DNA of 6,231 nt from Solirubrobacteraceae bacterium (GCA_030043235.1 JASHYF010000297.1:1-6231), one strand, 5' to 3'. Counted from the stretch's first letter, positions 1-6,227 are shown. Made by a program: numbers and translations. Notes: a model not told the origin generated them from the sequence alone.

Positions 1-8
1 GCGAGCTG

Positions 9-2123
9 ATGTCCGCGCAGATGCCCTCGGGCCCGGAGCGGCAGGCGAGAGTGCCCGCAGCCCACGAACGCAAGGCGATCTCGCTGTTCCAGCGCGACAT
101 CGTCGTCGCCGCGCTGATCGACAGCCTCAAGAAGCTCGACCCGCGCGTGCAGATCCGCAACCCCGTGATGTTCGTGGTGGAGATCGGCTCGGTCATCACC
201 ACGGTCACGTGGCTGATCCAGGTGTTCGGCGGAAAGCCCCTCGGCGGCGGTCACGATCCCGCCTGGTTCACGTTCGTCATCGCCGTATGGCTGTGGCTGA
301 CGGTGGTGTTCGCCAACATGGCCGAGGCGTTCGCCGAGGGCCGCGGGCGCGCCCAGGCCGACACGCTGCGCGCGATGCGCAAGGAGACCGTCGCAAAGCT
401 GCGCGACGGCTCCACCAAGGCCGCCTCGGAGCTGACGCGCGGCGACGTCGTGATCGTCACCGCGGGCGATCTGATCCCGGGCGACGGCACGGTGATCGAG
501 GGCATCGCCACGGTGGACGAGTCCGCGATCACGGGCGAGTCCGCCCCCGTCATCCGCGAGTCCGGCGGCGACCGCAGCGCGGTTACGGGCGGCACGCGCG
601 TGACGTCCGATGAGATCGTCGTGGAAATCACCCAGGAGCCGGGCAAATCGTTCCTCGATCGCATGATCGCGCTCGTCGAGGGGGCGGAGCGGCGCAAGAC
701 ACCGAACGAGATCGCGCTCAACATCCTGCTCGCGGCGCTGACGCTGATCTTCATGATCGTGATCGCCACGCTGCGCCCGTTCGGGCTGTTCGCCGGCACG
801 GCGATCTCGGAGACGACGCTGATCGCGCTGCTCGTGGCGCTGATCCCGACGACCATCGGCGCGCTGCTGTCCGCCATCGGCATCGCCGGCATGGACCGCC
901 TGGTGCGGCGCAACGTGCTCGCGCTCTCCGGTCGCGCGGTCGAGGCCTCGGGCGACGTGGACGTGCTGCTGCTCGACAAGACCGGCACGATCACGCTCGG
1001 CAATCGCCTGGCCTCGGAGTTCATCCCCATGCCGGGCGTCCCCGAGTCGGAGCTGGCGGAGGCCGCGCAGCTCTCCTCGCTGGCGGACGAGACGCCCGAG
1101 GGTCGCTCGATCGTGGTGCTGGCCAAGCAGTACGGCATCCGCGAGCACGACATGTCCACGCTGCATGCACAGTTCGTGCCGTTCACCGCGCAAACGCGCA
1201 TGAGCGGCGTGGACTTCGACGGCCAGCAGCTGCGCAAGGGGGCAGGCGACGCGATCATCGAGCTCATCGAGCACGAAGGCGGCTCGCCGCCGCCGGAGCT
1301 GCAGGCGGAGCTCGACCGCATCGGCCGCGAGGGCGGCACACCGCTGGCGGTCTCGCGCGACAACCAGGTGCTGGGCGTGGTCTACCTCAAGGACACGATC
1401 AAGGAGGGGATGAAGGAGCGCTTCGACCAGCTGCGCGCGATGGGCATCAAAACGATCATGGTCACCGGCGACAACCGCCTGACGGCCGCCAAGATCGCCG
1501 AGGAGTCCGGCGTCGACGACTTCCTCGCGGAAGCCACCCCCGAGGCCAAGCTCGCGCTGATCCGCGAACAGCAGGCCGACGGGCGGCTCGTGGCCATGAC
1601 CGGCGACGGCACGAACGACGCCCCGGCGCTTGCGCAGGCGGACGTGGGCGTAGCGATGAACACCGGCACCCAGGCCGCACGCGAGGCCGGCAACATGGTC
1701 GACCTGGACTCCAACCCGACGAAGCTGATCGAGATCGTCGAGGTGGGCAAGCAGCTGCTGATCACGCGCGGCGCGCTCACCACCTTCTCGATCGCCAACG
1801 ACGTCGCCAAGTACTTCGCGATCCTGCCCGCGATCTTCATCTCCACGTACGCCGCCACCGCCGGCGGCAAGGGCCCCCTGCACGTGCTCAACGTCATGGG
1901 CCTCGGCGACCCGCACTCGGCGATCGTCTCGGCGGTGATCTTCAACGCGATCATCATCCCGCTGCTGATCCCGCTCTCCCTGAAGGGCGTGCGCTACCGC
2001 CCGATCGGCGCGAGCGCGCTGCTGCGTCGCAACCTGTGGATCTACGGCCTCGGCGGGATCGTCGCGCCGTTCATCGGCATCAAGCTGATCGACCTGATCG
2101 TGCACAACCTGCTCGGCGGCTAG
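9..2123 (+). CDS. kdpB: Potassium-transporting P-type ATPase subunit B (KdpB), complete
   Basis: KdpB is the catalytic ATPase subunit of the inner-membrane KdpFABC complex, which pumps K+ into the cell at low external potassium. The 704-residue product matches the family along its whole length (E. coli KdpB is 682 aa). Visible motifs are the actuator TGES at residues 175-178, the phosphorylated Asp323 in DKTGT, the nucleotide-domain stretches FTAQTRMSG and KGAGDAI, MVTGDN, and the hinge [11 protein letters not shown] at 531-541. The membrane motif [13 protein letters not shown] carries Asp598 and Lys601, which correspond to the ion-pathway residues Asp583 and Lys586 of E. coli. Ser178 corresponds to the inhibitory phosphoserine Ser162. 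The C-terminus ([11 protein letters not shown]...[10 protein letters not shown]) is intact. The ATG at 9 gives an N-terminus slightly longer than usual; ATG 21 is an alternative. A TGA at 7-9 overlaps this ATG, so an upstream gene, probably kdpA, may end there and be translationally coupled. No kdpC follows. The identification is very secure; only the exact start is open. Confidence 0.97.
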   Translation: MSAQMPSGPERQARVPAAHERKAISLFQRDIVVAALIDSLKKLDPRVQIRNPVMFVVEIGSVITTVTWLIQVFGGKPLGGGHDPAWFTFVIAVWLWLTVVFANMAEAFAEGRGRAQADTLRAMRKETVAKLRDGSTKAASELTRGDVVIVTAGDLIPGDGTVIEGIATVDESAITGESAPVIRESGGDRSAVTGGTRVTSDEIVVEITQEPGKSFLDRMIALVEGAERRKTPNEIALNILLAALTLIFMIVIATLRPFGLFAGTAISETTLIALLVALIPTTIGALLSAIGIAGMDRLVRRNVLALSGRAVEASGDVDVLLLDKTGTITLGNRLASEFIPMPGVPESELAEAAQLSSLADETPEGRSIVVLAKQYGIREHDMSTLHAQFVPFTAQTRMSGVDFDGQQLRKGAGDAIIELIEHEGGSPPPELQAELDRIGREGGTPLAVSRDNQVLGVVYLKDTIKEGMKERFDQLRAMGIKTIMVTGDNRLTAAKIAEESGVDDFLAEATPEAKLALIREQQADGRLVAMTGDGTNDAPALAQADVGVAMNTGTQAAREAGNMVDLDSNPTKLIEIVEVGKQLLITRGALTTFSIANDVAKYFAILPAIFISTYAATAGGKGPLHVLNVMGLGDPHSAIVSAVIFNAIIIPLLIPLSLKGVRYRPIGASALLRRNLWIYGLGGIVAPFIGIKLIDLIVHNLLGG

Positions 2124-2132
2124 CACCTCCGA

Positions 2133-2167
2133 GGCGCCAGCCCCGCGCCAGGCCCGCCAGTCGGGCC
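2133..2167 (+). terminator. GC-rich hairpins just after kdpB, possible terminator
   Basis: Two adjacent inverted repeats follow the kdpB stop. The first is GGCGC (2133-2137) with GCGCC (2145-2149). The second is GGCCCG (2151-2156) with CGGGCC (2162-2167) around a 5-nt loop. There is no T-tract, so this is not a classical intrinsic terminator. Hairpins without a U-run are often proposed to end or attenuate transcription in high-GC actinobacteria. In a sequence this GC-rich, short stems also arise by chance. Confidence 0.3.
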
Positions 2168-2194
2168 GATGCCGAGACCTGTGGCCGGCCGGGC

Positions 2195-2264
2195 CGGCGG
2201 CGAGCCAGGTGCGAACGTGGCGGCGGTGAGCCAGGTGCGAACGGGGCGGCGGCGAGCGGAGTGG
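2195..2264. repeat. Tandem repeat, 26-bp period, about 2.5 units
   Basis: A 23-bp element occurs at 2195-2217 and again at 2221-2243 with one mismatch (position 2201 C, 2227 T). The shared core GAGCCAGGTGCGAACG is identical in both. A third, decayed unit begins in register at 2247 (CGGCGGCGAGC) and then diverges. The array fills the middle of the spacer between kdpB and the DUF2254 gene. Its function is unknown. It could be a slippage-generated intergenic repeat, a binding-site array, or part of a repeat family dispersed in the genome. It has too few units and too short a spacer to be a CRISPR array. Confidence 0.8.
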
Positions 2265-2278
2265 CGTTGCACGCCCGG

Positions 2279-2284
2279 TATCGT
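2279..2284 (+). promoter_or_regulatory. Candidate -10 element before the DUF2254 gene
   Basis: TATCGT fits the actinobacterial TAnnnT -10 pattern and is one of the few AT-containing spots in this spacer. Transcription would start near 2290-2292, next to the GTG at 2293. No convincing -35 hexamer lies 16-18 bp upstream; TTGCAC at 2267-2272 is too close to act as one. The call rests on the hexamer and its position only. Confidence 0.25.
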
Positions 2285-2292
2285 GTGCGCCG

Positions 2293-2346
2293 GTGAGCCG
2301 GGAAGCCTGGTCGGCACTGTGCCCTCGTGTCGCCCAGCCCTGGTAG
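2293..2346 (+). CDS. Possible 17-codon leader peptide upstream of the DUF2254 gene
   Basis: A GTG at 2293 lies 8 nt after the candidate -10 element and opens a 17-codon frame (MSREAWSALCPRVAQPW) that stops with TAG at 2344-2346. The next ATG, at 2351, is the preferred start of the DUF2254 gene, only 4 nt further on. This geometry would suit a leaderless upstream ORF that delivers ribosomes to a start lacking a Shine-Dalgarno sequence. The peptide resembles nothing I recognise, and open frames of this length occur by chance in GC-rich DNA. If the DUF2254 gene really starts at GTG 2327, the two frames overlap. Confidence 0.15.
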   Translation: MSREAWSALCPRVAQPW

Positions 2347-2350
2347 CCCA

Positions 2351-3697
2351 ATGCGTCCTCGCTCCCTTCTCTCCAGCAGCCTCGTGCCCTCGGCGTGGCG
2401 CCGCGAGGCGCTGCGCACGAACCTGTGGCTCGTGCCGACCGCCGAGATCGTGCTCGCGGTCGCGCTGTTCGCCGGCACATACGCGATAGATCGCTCCGCG
2501 GCCGACGGTGCGATCCACCTGCCTGGATGGATCGCCAACGGCAGCGCCGACGCCGGGCGCACGATCCTCACGGCGATCGCCGCGGCGGTGATCACGGTCG
2601 TGACGCTCGTCTTCTCGATCACGATCGTCACGCTCACGCTCGCCTCCACGCAGTTCGGGCCGCGCATGCTGCGCAACTTCATCCGCGACCGCGTGACGCA
2701 GCTGACGCTCGGGACGTTCGTGGCGACGTTCGTGTACGCGGTGCTCGCGCTCGCCGCCGTCGGCTCGGCCGAGCATGGCGCGTTCGTGCCGCACCTGTCG
2801 ATCACGGTGACGATGGCGCTGGTGATCGTCGACGTGGCCGTTTTGGTCGTGTTCATCGACCACATCGCCAAGTCGATTCAGCTGCCGCAGGTGATCGCCT
2901 CGATCGCCGGCGACCTCGCGCGCGCGATCGACGCCGAGCCCCGGCGCCCGTCGCAGGCGCAGCTGAAGGCCGGGCCGTCGCTGGCGGAGCTGGAGCGGCG
3001 TCTGGACGAGGACAGCGCCATCGTGCGAGCCCCGCGCAGCGGCTACCTGCAGTTCGTGCGCATCGACACGCTGATCGACATCGCCGCTGGCAGCGGCGCG
3101 GTCATCCGCCTGCTGCACCGCCCCGGGCACTTCGTCGTCGAGGGCCAGCCGCTGGCGCACGTGTGGCCCGCCGCCGCCGCGCCCGCCGTCACGCGGGCGC
3201 TCGGGGGCGCTCATGCGACCGGACCGCATCGCACGCTCACGCAGGATCTCTCCTTCGCCGTCGACCAGCTCGTGGAGATCGCCATACGGGCGCTCTCGCC
3301 TGCGGTCAACGACACGTTCACCGCGCTCGCCTGCATCGACTGGCTCGGGGACGCGCTGTGCAAGATCGCCGTGCGCTGGCACCCGGAGGCGGTGCATCGC
3401 GACGCGACCGGGCGCGTGCGCGTGATCATCGTCACCGCCGGTTTTCGCCGCCTGGTCGAGCGCGCCCACGAGAAGATCCGCCAGGCCAGTCGCGGGATGC
3501 CCGCGGTGATGATCCGCCAGCTCGACGGGCTGGCCAAGATCCTGAGCTACGCCTCAGAGGAGCAGCGCGAGGTGCTGCTCGAACAGGCCGAGATGATCCT
3601 GCTCGCGTGCGAGGAGTCGGTGCCGGATGCGAACGACCGCACCGACGTGCGCGATCACTACGAGGCCGTGCTCGCGGTCAGCGGCCGGACGGAATAG
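2351..3697 (+). CDS. DUF2254 family integral membrane protein
   Basis: The 448-residue product belongs to the DUF2254 family of predicted membrane proteins, whose biochemical role is not established. Four hydrophobic segments lie in the N-terminal part, at about residues 26-47, 71-99, 118-138 and 149-169. The family's signature loop between segments 2 and 3 is clear: STQFGPRMLRNFIRDRVTQ (99-117), a conserved, positively charged stretch. The C-terminal half is soluble and carries two more recognisable family stretches: GYLQFVRIDTLIDIA, followed by the RPGHFVVEGQPL segment, and DQLVEIAIRALSPAVNDTFTA with SPAVND at 316-321. The ATG at 2351 is chosen because it precedes the first membrane segment by a short basic stretch. 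GTG 2327 (eight residues longer) and GTG 2384 are alternatives, and none has a good Shine-Dalgarno sequence. The gene sits between kdpB and a KdpD-like gene, where kdpC would normally be. This suggests, without proving, a link to ion homeostasis or envelope stress. Confidence 0.9.
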   Translation: MRPRSLLSSSLVPSAWRREALRTNLWLVPTAEIVLAVALFAGTYAIDRSAADGAIHLPGWIANGSADAGRTILTAIAAAVITVVTLVFSITIVTLTLASTQFGPRMLRNFIRDRVTQLTLGTFVATFVYAVLALAAVGSAEHGAFVPHLSITVTMALVIVDVAVLVVFIDHIAKSIQLPQVIASIAGDLARAIDAEPRRPSQAQLKAGPSLAELERRLDEDSAIVRAPRSGYLQFVRIDTLIDIAAGSGAVIRLLHRPGHFVVEGQPLAHVWPAAAAPAVTRALGGAHATGPHRTLTQDLSFAVDQLVEIAIRALSPAVNDTFTALACIDWLGDALCKIAVRWHPEAVHRDATGRVRVIIVTAGFRRLVERAHEKIRQASRGMPAVMIRQLDGLAKILSYASEEQREVLLEQAEMILLACEESVPDANDRTDVRDHYEAVLAVSGRTE

Positions 3698-3714
3698 CGC
3701 TGAGGGAGACGCTC

Positions 3715-3737
3715 GCACCCCGGCCGCCACCGGGTGC
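3715..3737. promoter_or_regulatory. Inverted repeat upstream of the short kdpD, possible operator or terminator
   Basis: GCACCC (3715-3720) is the exact reverse complement of GGGTGC (3732-3737), with an 11-nt centre. It begins 18 nt after the DUF2254 stop and ends 2 nt before the candidate -10 element of the next gene, so it covers the expected -35/spacer region. It could be an operator for a dimeric regulator or a weak terminator hairpin for the upstream gene. A 6-bp arm in GC-rich DNA is modest evidence. Confidence 0.25.
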
Positions 3738-3739
3738 AC

Positions 3740-3745
3740 CACAAT
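3740..3745 (+). promoter_or_regulatory. Candidate -10 element, probable leaderless start of the short kdpD
   Basis: CACAAT matches the TAnnnT / TATAAT-type -10 at most positions and ends 6 nt before the ATG at 3752. Transcription would therefore begin at or next to the A of the start codon, giving a leaderless mRNA. The absence of any purine-rich Shine-Dalgarno sequence upstream agrees with this. No clear -35 element is visible. If real, this gene can be transcribed separately from the DUF2254 gene despite the 54-bp gap. Confidence 0.35.
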
Positions 3746-3751
3746 GCCCCC

Positions 3752-4936
3752 ATGCCCGACGAGCGGGGACACCTGAAGGTCTTCATCGGCATGGCCCCCG
3801 GCGTGGGCAAGACCTACCGCATGCTGCAGGAGGGGGTGGCGGAGGCGGACAGCGGGCGCGACGTGGTGATCGGCTACCTGGAGCCGCACGGGCGCGCCGA
3901 GACGGTCGCGCAGGCCCAGGGCCTGGAGATCGTCCCGCGCCGGCGCGTCACCTACCGCAGCACGCCGCTCGAGGAGATGGACCTGCCGGCGGTGCTCGCG
4001 CGCAGGCCCGAGCTGTGCCTGATCGACGAGCTCGCGCACACGAACGCTCCCGGCGTGGAGCACGAGAAGCGCTACGAGGACGTGCGCGACGTGCTCGACG
4101 CGGGGATCGACGTGTTCTCGACCGTCAACGTCCAGCACCTGGAGAGCCTCAACGACCAGGTCACCCAGCTCACGGGCTCGCGCACGCGCGAGACGATCCC
4201 CGACGAGGTGCTCTCGATGGCGGACGAGGTCGTGCTCATCGATCTGACCCCCGAGGCGCTGATCGCCCGGCTGCGCGCCGGCAAGGTCTACGCCCCCGAG
4301 CGCGTCCCCGCGGCGCTGAACAACTTCTTCAAGATCGAGAACCTGGCCGCGCTGCGCGAGACGGCCCTGCGCCAGGTCGCCGAAGACGTCGAGGTCAAGC
4401 GCCTCGAGCGCGAGCCGAGCCCGCTGCCGCGCCGCGACGAGGAGGGCCTGGTCGTGCTCACGCAGGACGGGGGGCCCCAGGCGATCGCCGAGCGCCTGCT
4501 AGCGCTGGCCACGCTCGCGCCCCACTCCGAGCGCATCGTGCGCCGTGCCTGGCGCTCGGCCCAGCGCCTGGACGCCGAGCTCGACGTGCTCGTCGTGCGC
4601 CCGCCCGGTCGCCCGCCGAGCTCCGAGGACCGCAAGCGCCTGGAGGAGCTCAGGCGCCTGACGGCGATGCTCGGAGCGCGCCTGCGCGTCGAGGAGGGCG
4701 AAGATGTGGCCATGGTCGCCATCAGGATCGCCCGCTCGATCGGCGCCACGTATGTGCTGATGGGCACGCCCGCCGAGCCTCGCGGCCTCGCCCGGCTTGC
4801 AGGCGGCTCCGAGCGCTCGCTGCTGATGCGCCTGCTGCGCGGGCTGCCCGGCGTGGACGTGCGCGTCGTCGCCGATCCCACGCTTCGCTCGGCGGCCGCC
4901 TCCGGCACGGCGCCCGCCGAGGATGGCGCCAGCTGA
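3752..4936 (+). CDS. Short KdpD-like sensor: KdpD N-terminal ATP-binding domain plus USP domain, no histidine kinase
   Basis: The 394-residue protein matches the cytoplasmic N-terminal half of the potassium sensor kinase KdpD. The KdpD domain spans about residues 6-215. It has a Walker A motif GMAPGVGKT (13-21), a Walker-B-like LCLIDELAHTNAPG with Asp92-Glu93, and the family stretches GIDVFSTVNVQHLESLND and GKVYAPERVPAALNNFFKIENLAALRE. A universal-stress-protein-like domain follows at about 222-375, with APHSERIVRRAWRSAQRL at its start and GATYVLMGTPAE...LLRGLPGVDVRVV at its end. The product then stops after a short Ala/Ser/Gly tail. The four-helix membrane sensor, the GAF-like part and the HisKA/HATPase domains of full KdpD (about 900 aa in E. 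coli) are absent, and no kinase gene or kdpE follows. Kinase-less short KdpD proteins are known in cyanobacteria such as Anabaena, so this is probably a natural form rather than debris. ATG 3752 is preferred to GTG 3734 because a -10-like CACAAT lies directly upstream. The domain assignment is secure; the role as a non-kinase sensor of the Kdp system is inferred. Confidence 0.92.
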   Translation: MPDERGHLKVFIGMAPGVGKTYRMLQEGVAEADSGRDVVIGYLEPHGRAETVAQAQGLEIVPRRRVTYRSTPLEEMDLPAVLARRPELCLIDELAHTNAPGVEHEKRYEDVRDVLDAGIDVFSTVNVQHLESLNDQVTQLTGSRTRETIPDEVLSMADEVVLIDLTPEALIARLRAGKVYAPERVPAALNNFFKIENLAALRETALRQVAEDVEVKRLEREPSPLPRRDEEGLVVLTQDGGPQAIAERLLALATLAPHSERIVRRAWRSAQRLDAELDVLVVRPPGRPPSSEDRKRLEELRRLTAMLGARLRVEEGEDVAMVAIRIARSIGATYVLMGTPAEPRGLARLAGGSERSLLMRLLRGLPGVDVRVVADPTLRSAAASGTAPAEDGAS

Positions 4937-4942
4937 TCGCCT

Positions 4943-4980
4943 CGGCCCGGGCGGGCCTGCCAGCGCGCCGCGCCGGGCCG
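4943..4980 (+). terminator. Strong GC hairpin after the short kdpD, possible terminator
   Basis: CGGCCCGG (4943-4950) is perfectly complementary to CCGGGCCG (4973-4980). The stem extends inward by GCGG/CCGC (4951-4954 with 4968-4971) past one bulged G at 4972. This gives about 12 base pairs, starting 6 nt after the stop codon. No T-run follows. Its position directly behind the gene and before an AT-richer upstream region favours a transcription end between this gene and the next. Confidence 0.4.
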
Positions 4981-5019
4981 CGAACGCGACCGCGCGGGCA
5001 AAGCGAACGCGCTCCCAGG

Positions 5020-5059
5020 CTAAACGGACGGCTAAACAGCGTCTAAAACCATCTAAAAA
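5020..5059. repeat. Four helically phased CTAAA elements, candidate regulatory site
   Basis: CTAAA occurs at 5020-5024, 5032-5036, 5043-5047 and 5053-5057. The start-to-start steps are 12, 11 and 10 bp. The run of A lengthens from 3 to 3, 4 and 5. The wider units are GGCTAAA, GGCTAAA, GTCTAAA and ATCTAAA. This is the least GC-rich patch of the window and lies about 90-130 bp before the glycosidase-like gene. One-turn spacing of direct repeats is the arrangement bound by tandem OmpR/PhoB-type or SARP-type regulators. Phased A-runs can also bend DNA. No specific regulator is identifiable from the sequence. Confidence 0.5.
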
Positions 5060-5131
5060 TCGCGCGGCGAGGCAGGGTGTGGGCCAAGGGTCGCGTAAGA
5101 CTGTCGGGCGCGCACGCAACCGTCCGGCAGC

Positions 5132-5137
5132 TACCTT
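5132..5137 (+). promoter_or_regulatory. Candidate -10 element of the glycosidase-like gene
   Basis: TACCTT fits TAnnnT and ends 13 nt before the ATG at 5151, so the transcript would start near 5144 with a leader of only about 6-7 nt. There is no Shine-Dalgarno sequence, which fits a near-leaderless message. No -35 hexamer is evident at 16-18 bp upstream, so an activator-dependent promoter is possible; the CTAAA cluster would lie at about -85 to -125. Confidence 0.3.
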
Positions 5138-5150
5138 GTTGCGCATTGCC

Positions 5151-6176
5151 ATGAGAACACTTCCCCGCCGCTCATCGCTCGCCGTTCTGCTCCTGCTCGC
5201 CGCGCTCGTCCTGGGGGTGATCGGCCAGTCGGCCGCCGCCGGCAAGGCTCGCGCCCATTCGACCGGGGCGCGCAAGTCGAGCGCCCATGCCGCCAACTCC
5301 CCTCTCGTGGGCCTCGGCAACCAGAGCGCCAAGATGTTCAGCAACCCCTTGTACACGCAGCTGCATACGAAGATCGTGCGGTATGTCGCTCCCTACGACG
5401 CCGTCGCGCACCCCTATTCGCTCGATCAGGCGATCACGTTCATCCACGACGCCGAAGCCGACGACGAGGAAGTCCTCGTCGCCTTCTATCACTCCGAATA
5501 CACCCCCACGAAGCTGCCCAACCTGGAGAGCTACCAGCGCGACGTGCAGAGGTTCATCAAGCTGTTCCCCCACGTCCGTGTGTACGAGGCGTGGGACGAG
5601 TCCAACCGCGGCAACGAACCGCACCTGTTCTCGAGCCCCTCGGCGAGCAGGACCGCCCAGTACTACCAGGAGCTCCTGCGCGTGTGCAGGGGCTGCACGG
5701 TGATCGGACTGGACGTCCTCGACAACCCGGGCATCCAGGGGACGCTGCAGTACATCGCGGAATTCAGGCAAGAGGTCGGCAAACTCAAGACGATCATGCC
5801 CTCGATCTGGGGGCTGCACAACTACTCCGACGTCAACCGCCTGGAAGGCTGGCGCACGCGCGACCTGGTGAAGGCGCTCGGCGGGCAGGTGTGGCTGACG
5901 GAGACCGGCGGCGTCGTGAAGTTCGGCACGGCCTTTCCGAACAAGCACGGCTCGGGGATCAAGCGCGCGGCGAAGGTGCTCAAGTTCGTGTTCGCGCTTG
6001 CCAGCAGCGTGCCGCAGATCAAGCGCGTGTACATCTACGACTGGAACGGCGGCACGAGCTCCACCCGCTTCGACGCCGGGCTGACGAACGCGCACGAACA
6101 GCCGCGCGAAGGCTATGTGGTGGTTTGCAAGGCGCTGCGCGCCGTCAAATGCAACGTGAAGACGGTCGACAACTGA
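5151..6176 (+). CDS. Secreted glycoside-hydrolase-like (clan GH-A-type TIM barrel) protein
   Basis: The 341-residue product begins with a Sec-type signal peptide: basic MRTLPRR, a hydrophobic core at about residues 10-25, and a likely signal-peptidase site after Ala30 (QSAAA). A Ser/Ala/Lys-rich linker runs to about residue 50. The mature part resembles clan GH-A (beta/alpha)8 glycosidases of the GH5/GH39 kind. YEAWDESN places Glu150 at the usual acid/base position at the end of strand 4. VWLTETGG places Glu251 at the usual nucleophile position on strand 7, about 100 residues later. WGLHNYSD and YIYDWNGG fit strands 6 and 8. The normal WNEPN motif reads WDESN here, so activity is uncertain. 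Cys179/Cys182 and Cys326/Cys334 could form disulfides outside the cell. ATG 5151 is chosen because it directly precedes the signal peptide. An in-frame ATG at 4923 would add 76 Arg/Lys-rich residues and overlap the previous gene. The substrate is unknown; a cell-wall or exopolysaccharide role is a guess. Confidence 0.8.
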   Translation: MRTLPRRSSLAVLLLLAALVLGVIGQSAAAGKARAHSTGARKSSAHAANSPLVGLGNQSAKMFSNPLYTQLHTKIVRYVAPYDAVAHPYSLDQAITFIHDAEADDEEVLVAFYHSEYTPTKLPNLESYQRDVQRFIKLFPHVRVYEAWDESNRGNEPHLFSSPSASRTAQYYQELLRVCRGCTVIGLDVLDNPGIQGTLQYIAEFRQEVGKLKTIMPSIWGLHNYSDVNRLEGWRTRDLVKALGGQVWLTETGGVVKFGTAFPNKHGSGIKRAAKVLKFVFALASSVPQIKRVYIYDWNGGTSSTRFDAGLTNAHEQPREGYVVVCKALRAVKCNVKTVDN

Positions 6177-6182
6177 CGGCTG

Positions 6183-6227
6183 CGCGCCGAGCGCCGGTCC
6201 CCCGGTGAGCGCCCGCGCCGAGCGCCG
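6183..6227. repeat. 14-bp direct repeat after the last gene
   Basis: CGCGCCGAGCGCCG occurs at 6183-6196 and again at 6214-6227, 31 bp apart, in the short GC-rich tail after the last stop codon. The window ends before its extent can be judged. It could be the start of a longer intergenic repeat or simple GC-rich redundancy. Confidence 0.5.

Noticed and set aside
251..1363. Antisense frame of 370 codons within kdpB
   Set aside because: It is a Ser/Arg-rich shadow of a highly conserved gene, with no recognisable motif.
2195..2264. The 26-bp-period repeat as a CRISPR array
   Set aside because: The gap between units is only 3 bp, there are no unique spacers, only two good copies exist, and no cas gene is present.
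2124..2350. A kdpC pseudogene in the spacer after kdpB
   Set aside because: No frame in this stretch shows KdpC-like segments, and the space is largely explained by hairpins and repeats. Complete decay cannot be excluded, but nothing supports it.
2120..3469. Long antisense frame of 449 codons opposite the DUF2254 gene
   Set aside because: The product is His/Arg/Asp-rich with no domain-like pattern, and it lies opposite a conserved membrane protein. It is a GC-composition shadow.
2395..5046. An uninterrupted 883-codon frame running through two genes and both spacers
   Set aside because: Its translation is a low-complexity Arg/Ala/Gly-rich string, typical of an off-frame reading of GC-rich genes. 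The DUF2254 and KdpD-type proteins in the other frame are clearly real.
4923..5150. 76-residue N-terminal extension of the hydrolase from the ATG at 4923
   Set aside because: The extension is Arg/Lys-rich and would bury a clear signal peptide. It would also overlap the previous gene and cover a hairpin and a repeat cluster that look non-coding.
4499..5356. Antisense frame of 285 codons spanning the end of the short kdpD, the spacer and the start of the hydrolase gene
   Set aside because: The N-terminus looks mildly plausible (MYKGLLNILALWLP), but the rest is Arg/Ala-rich shadow sequence, and both overlapping sense genes are well supported.
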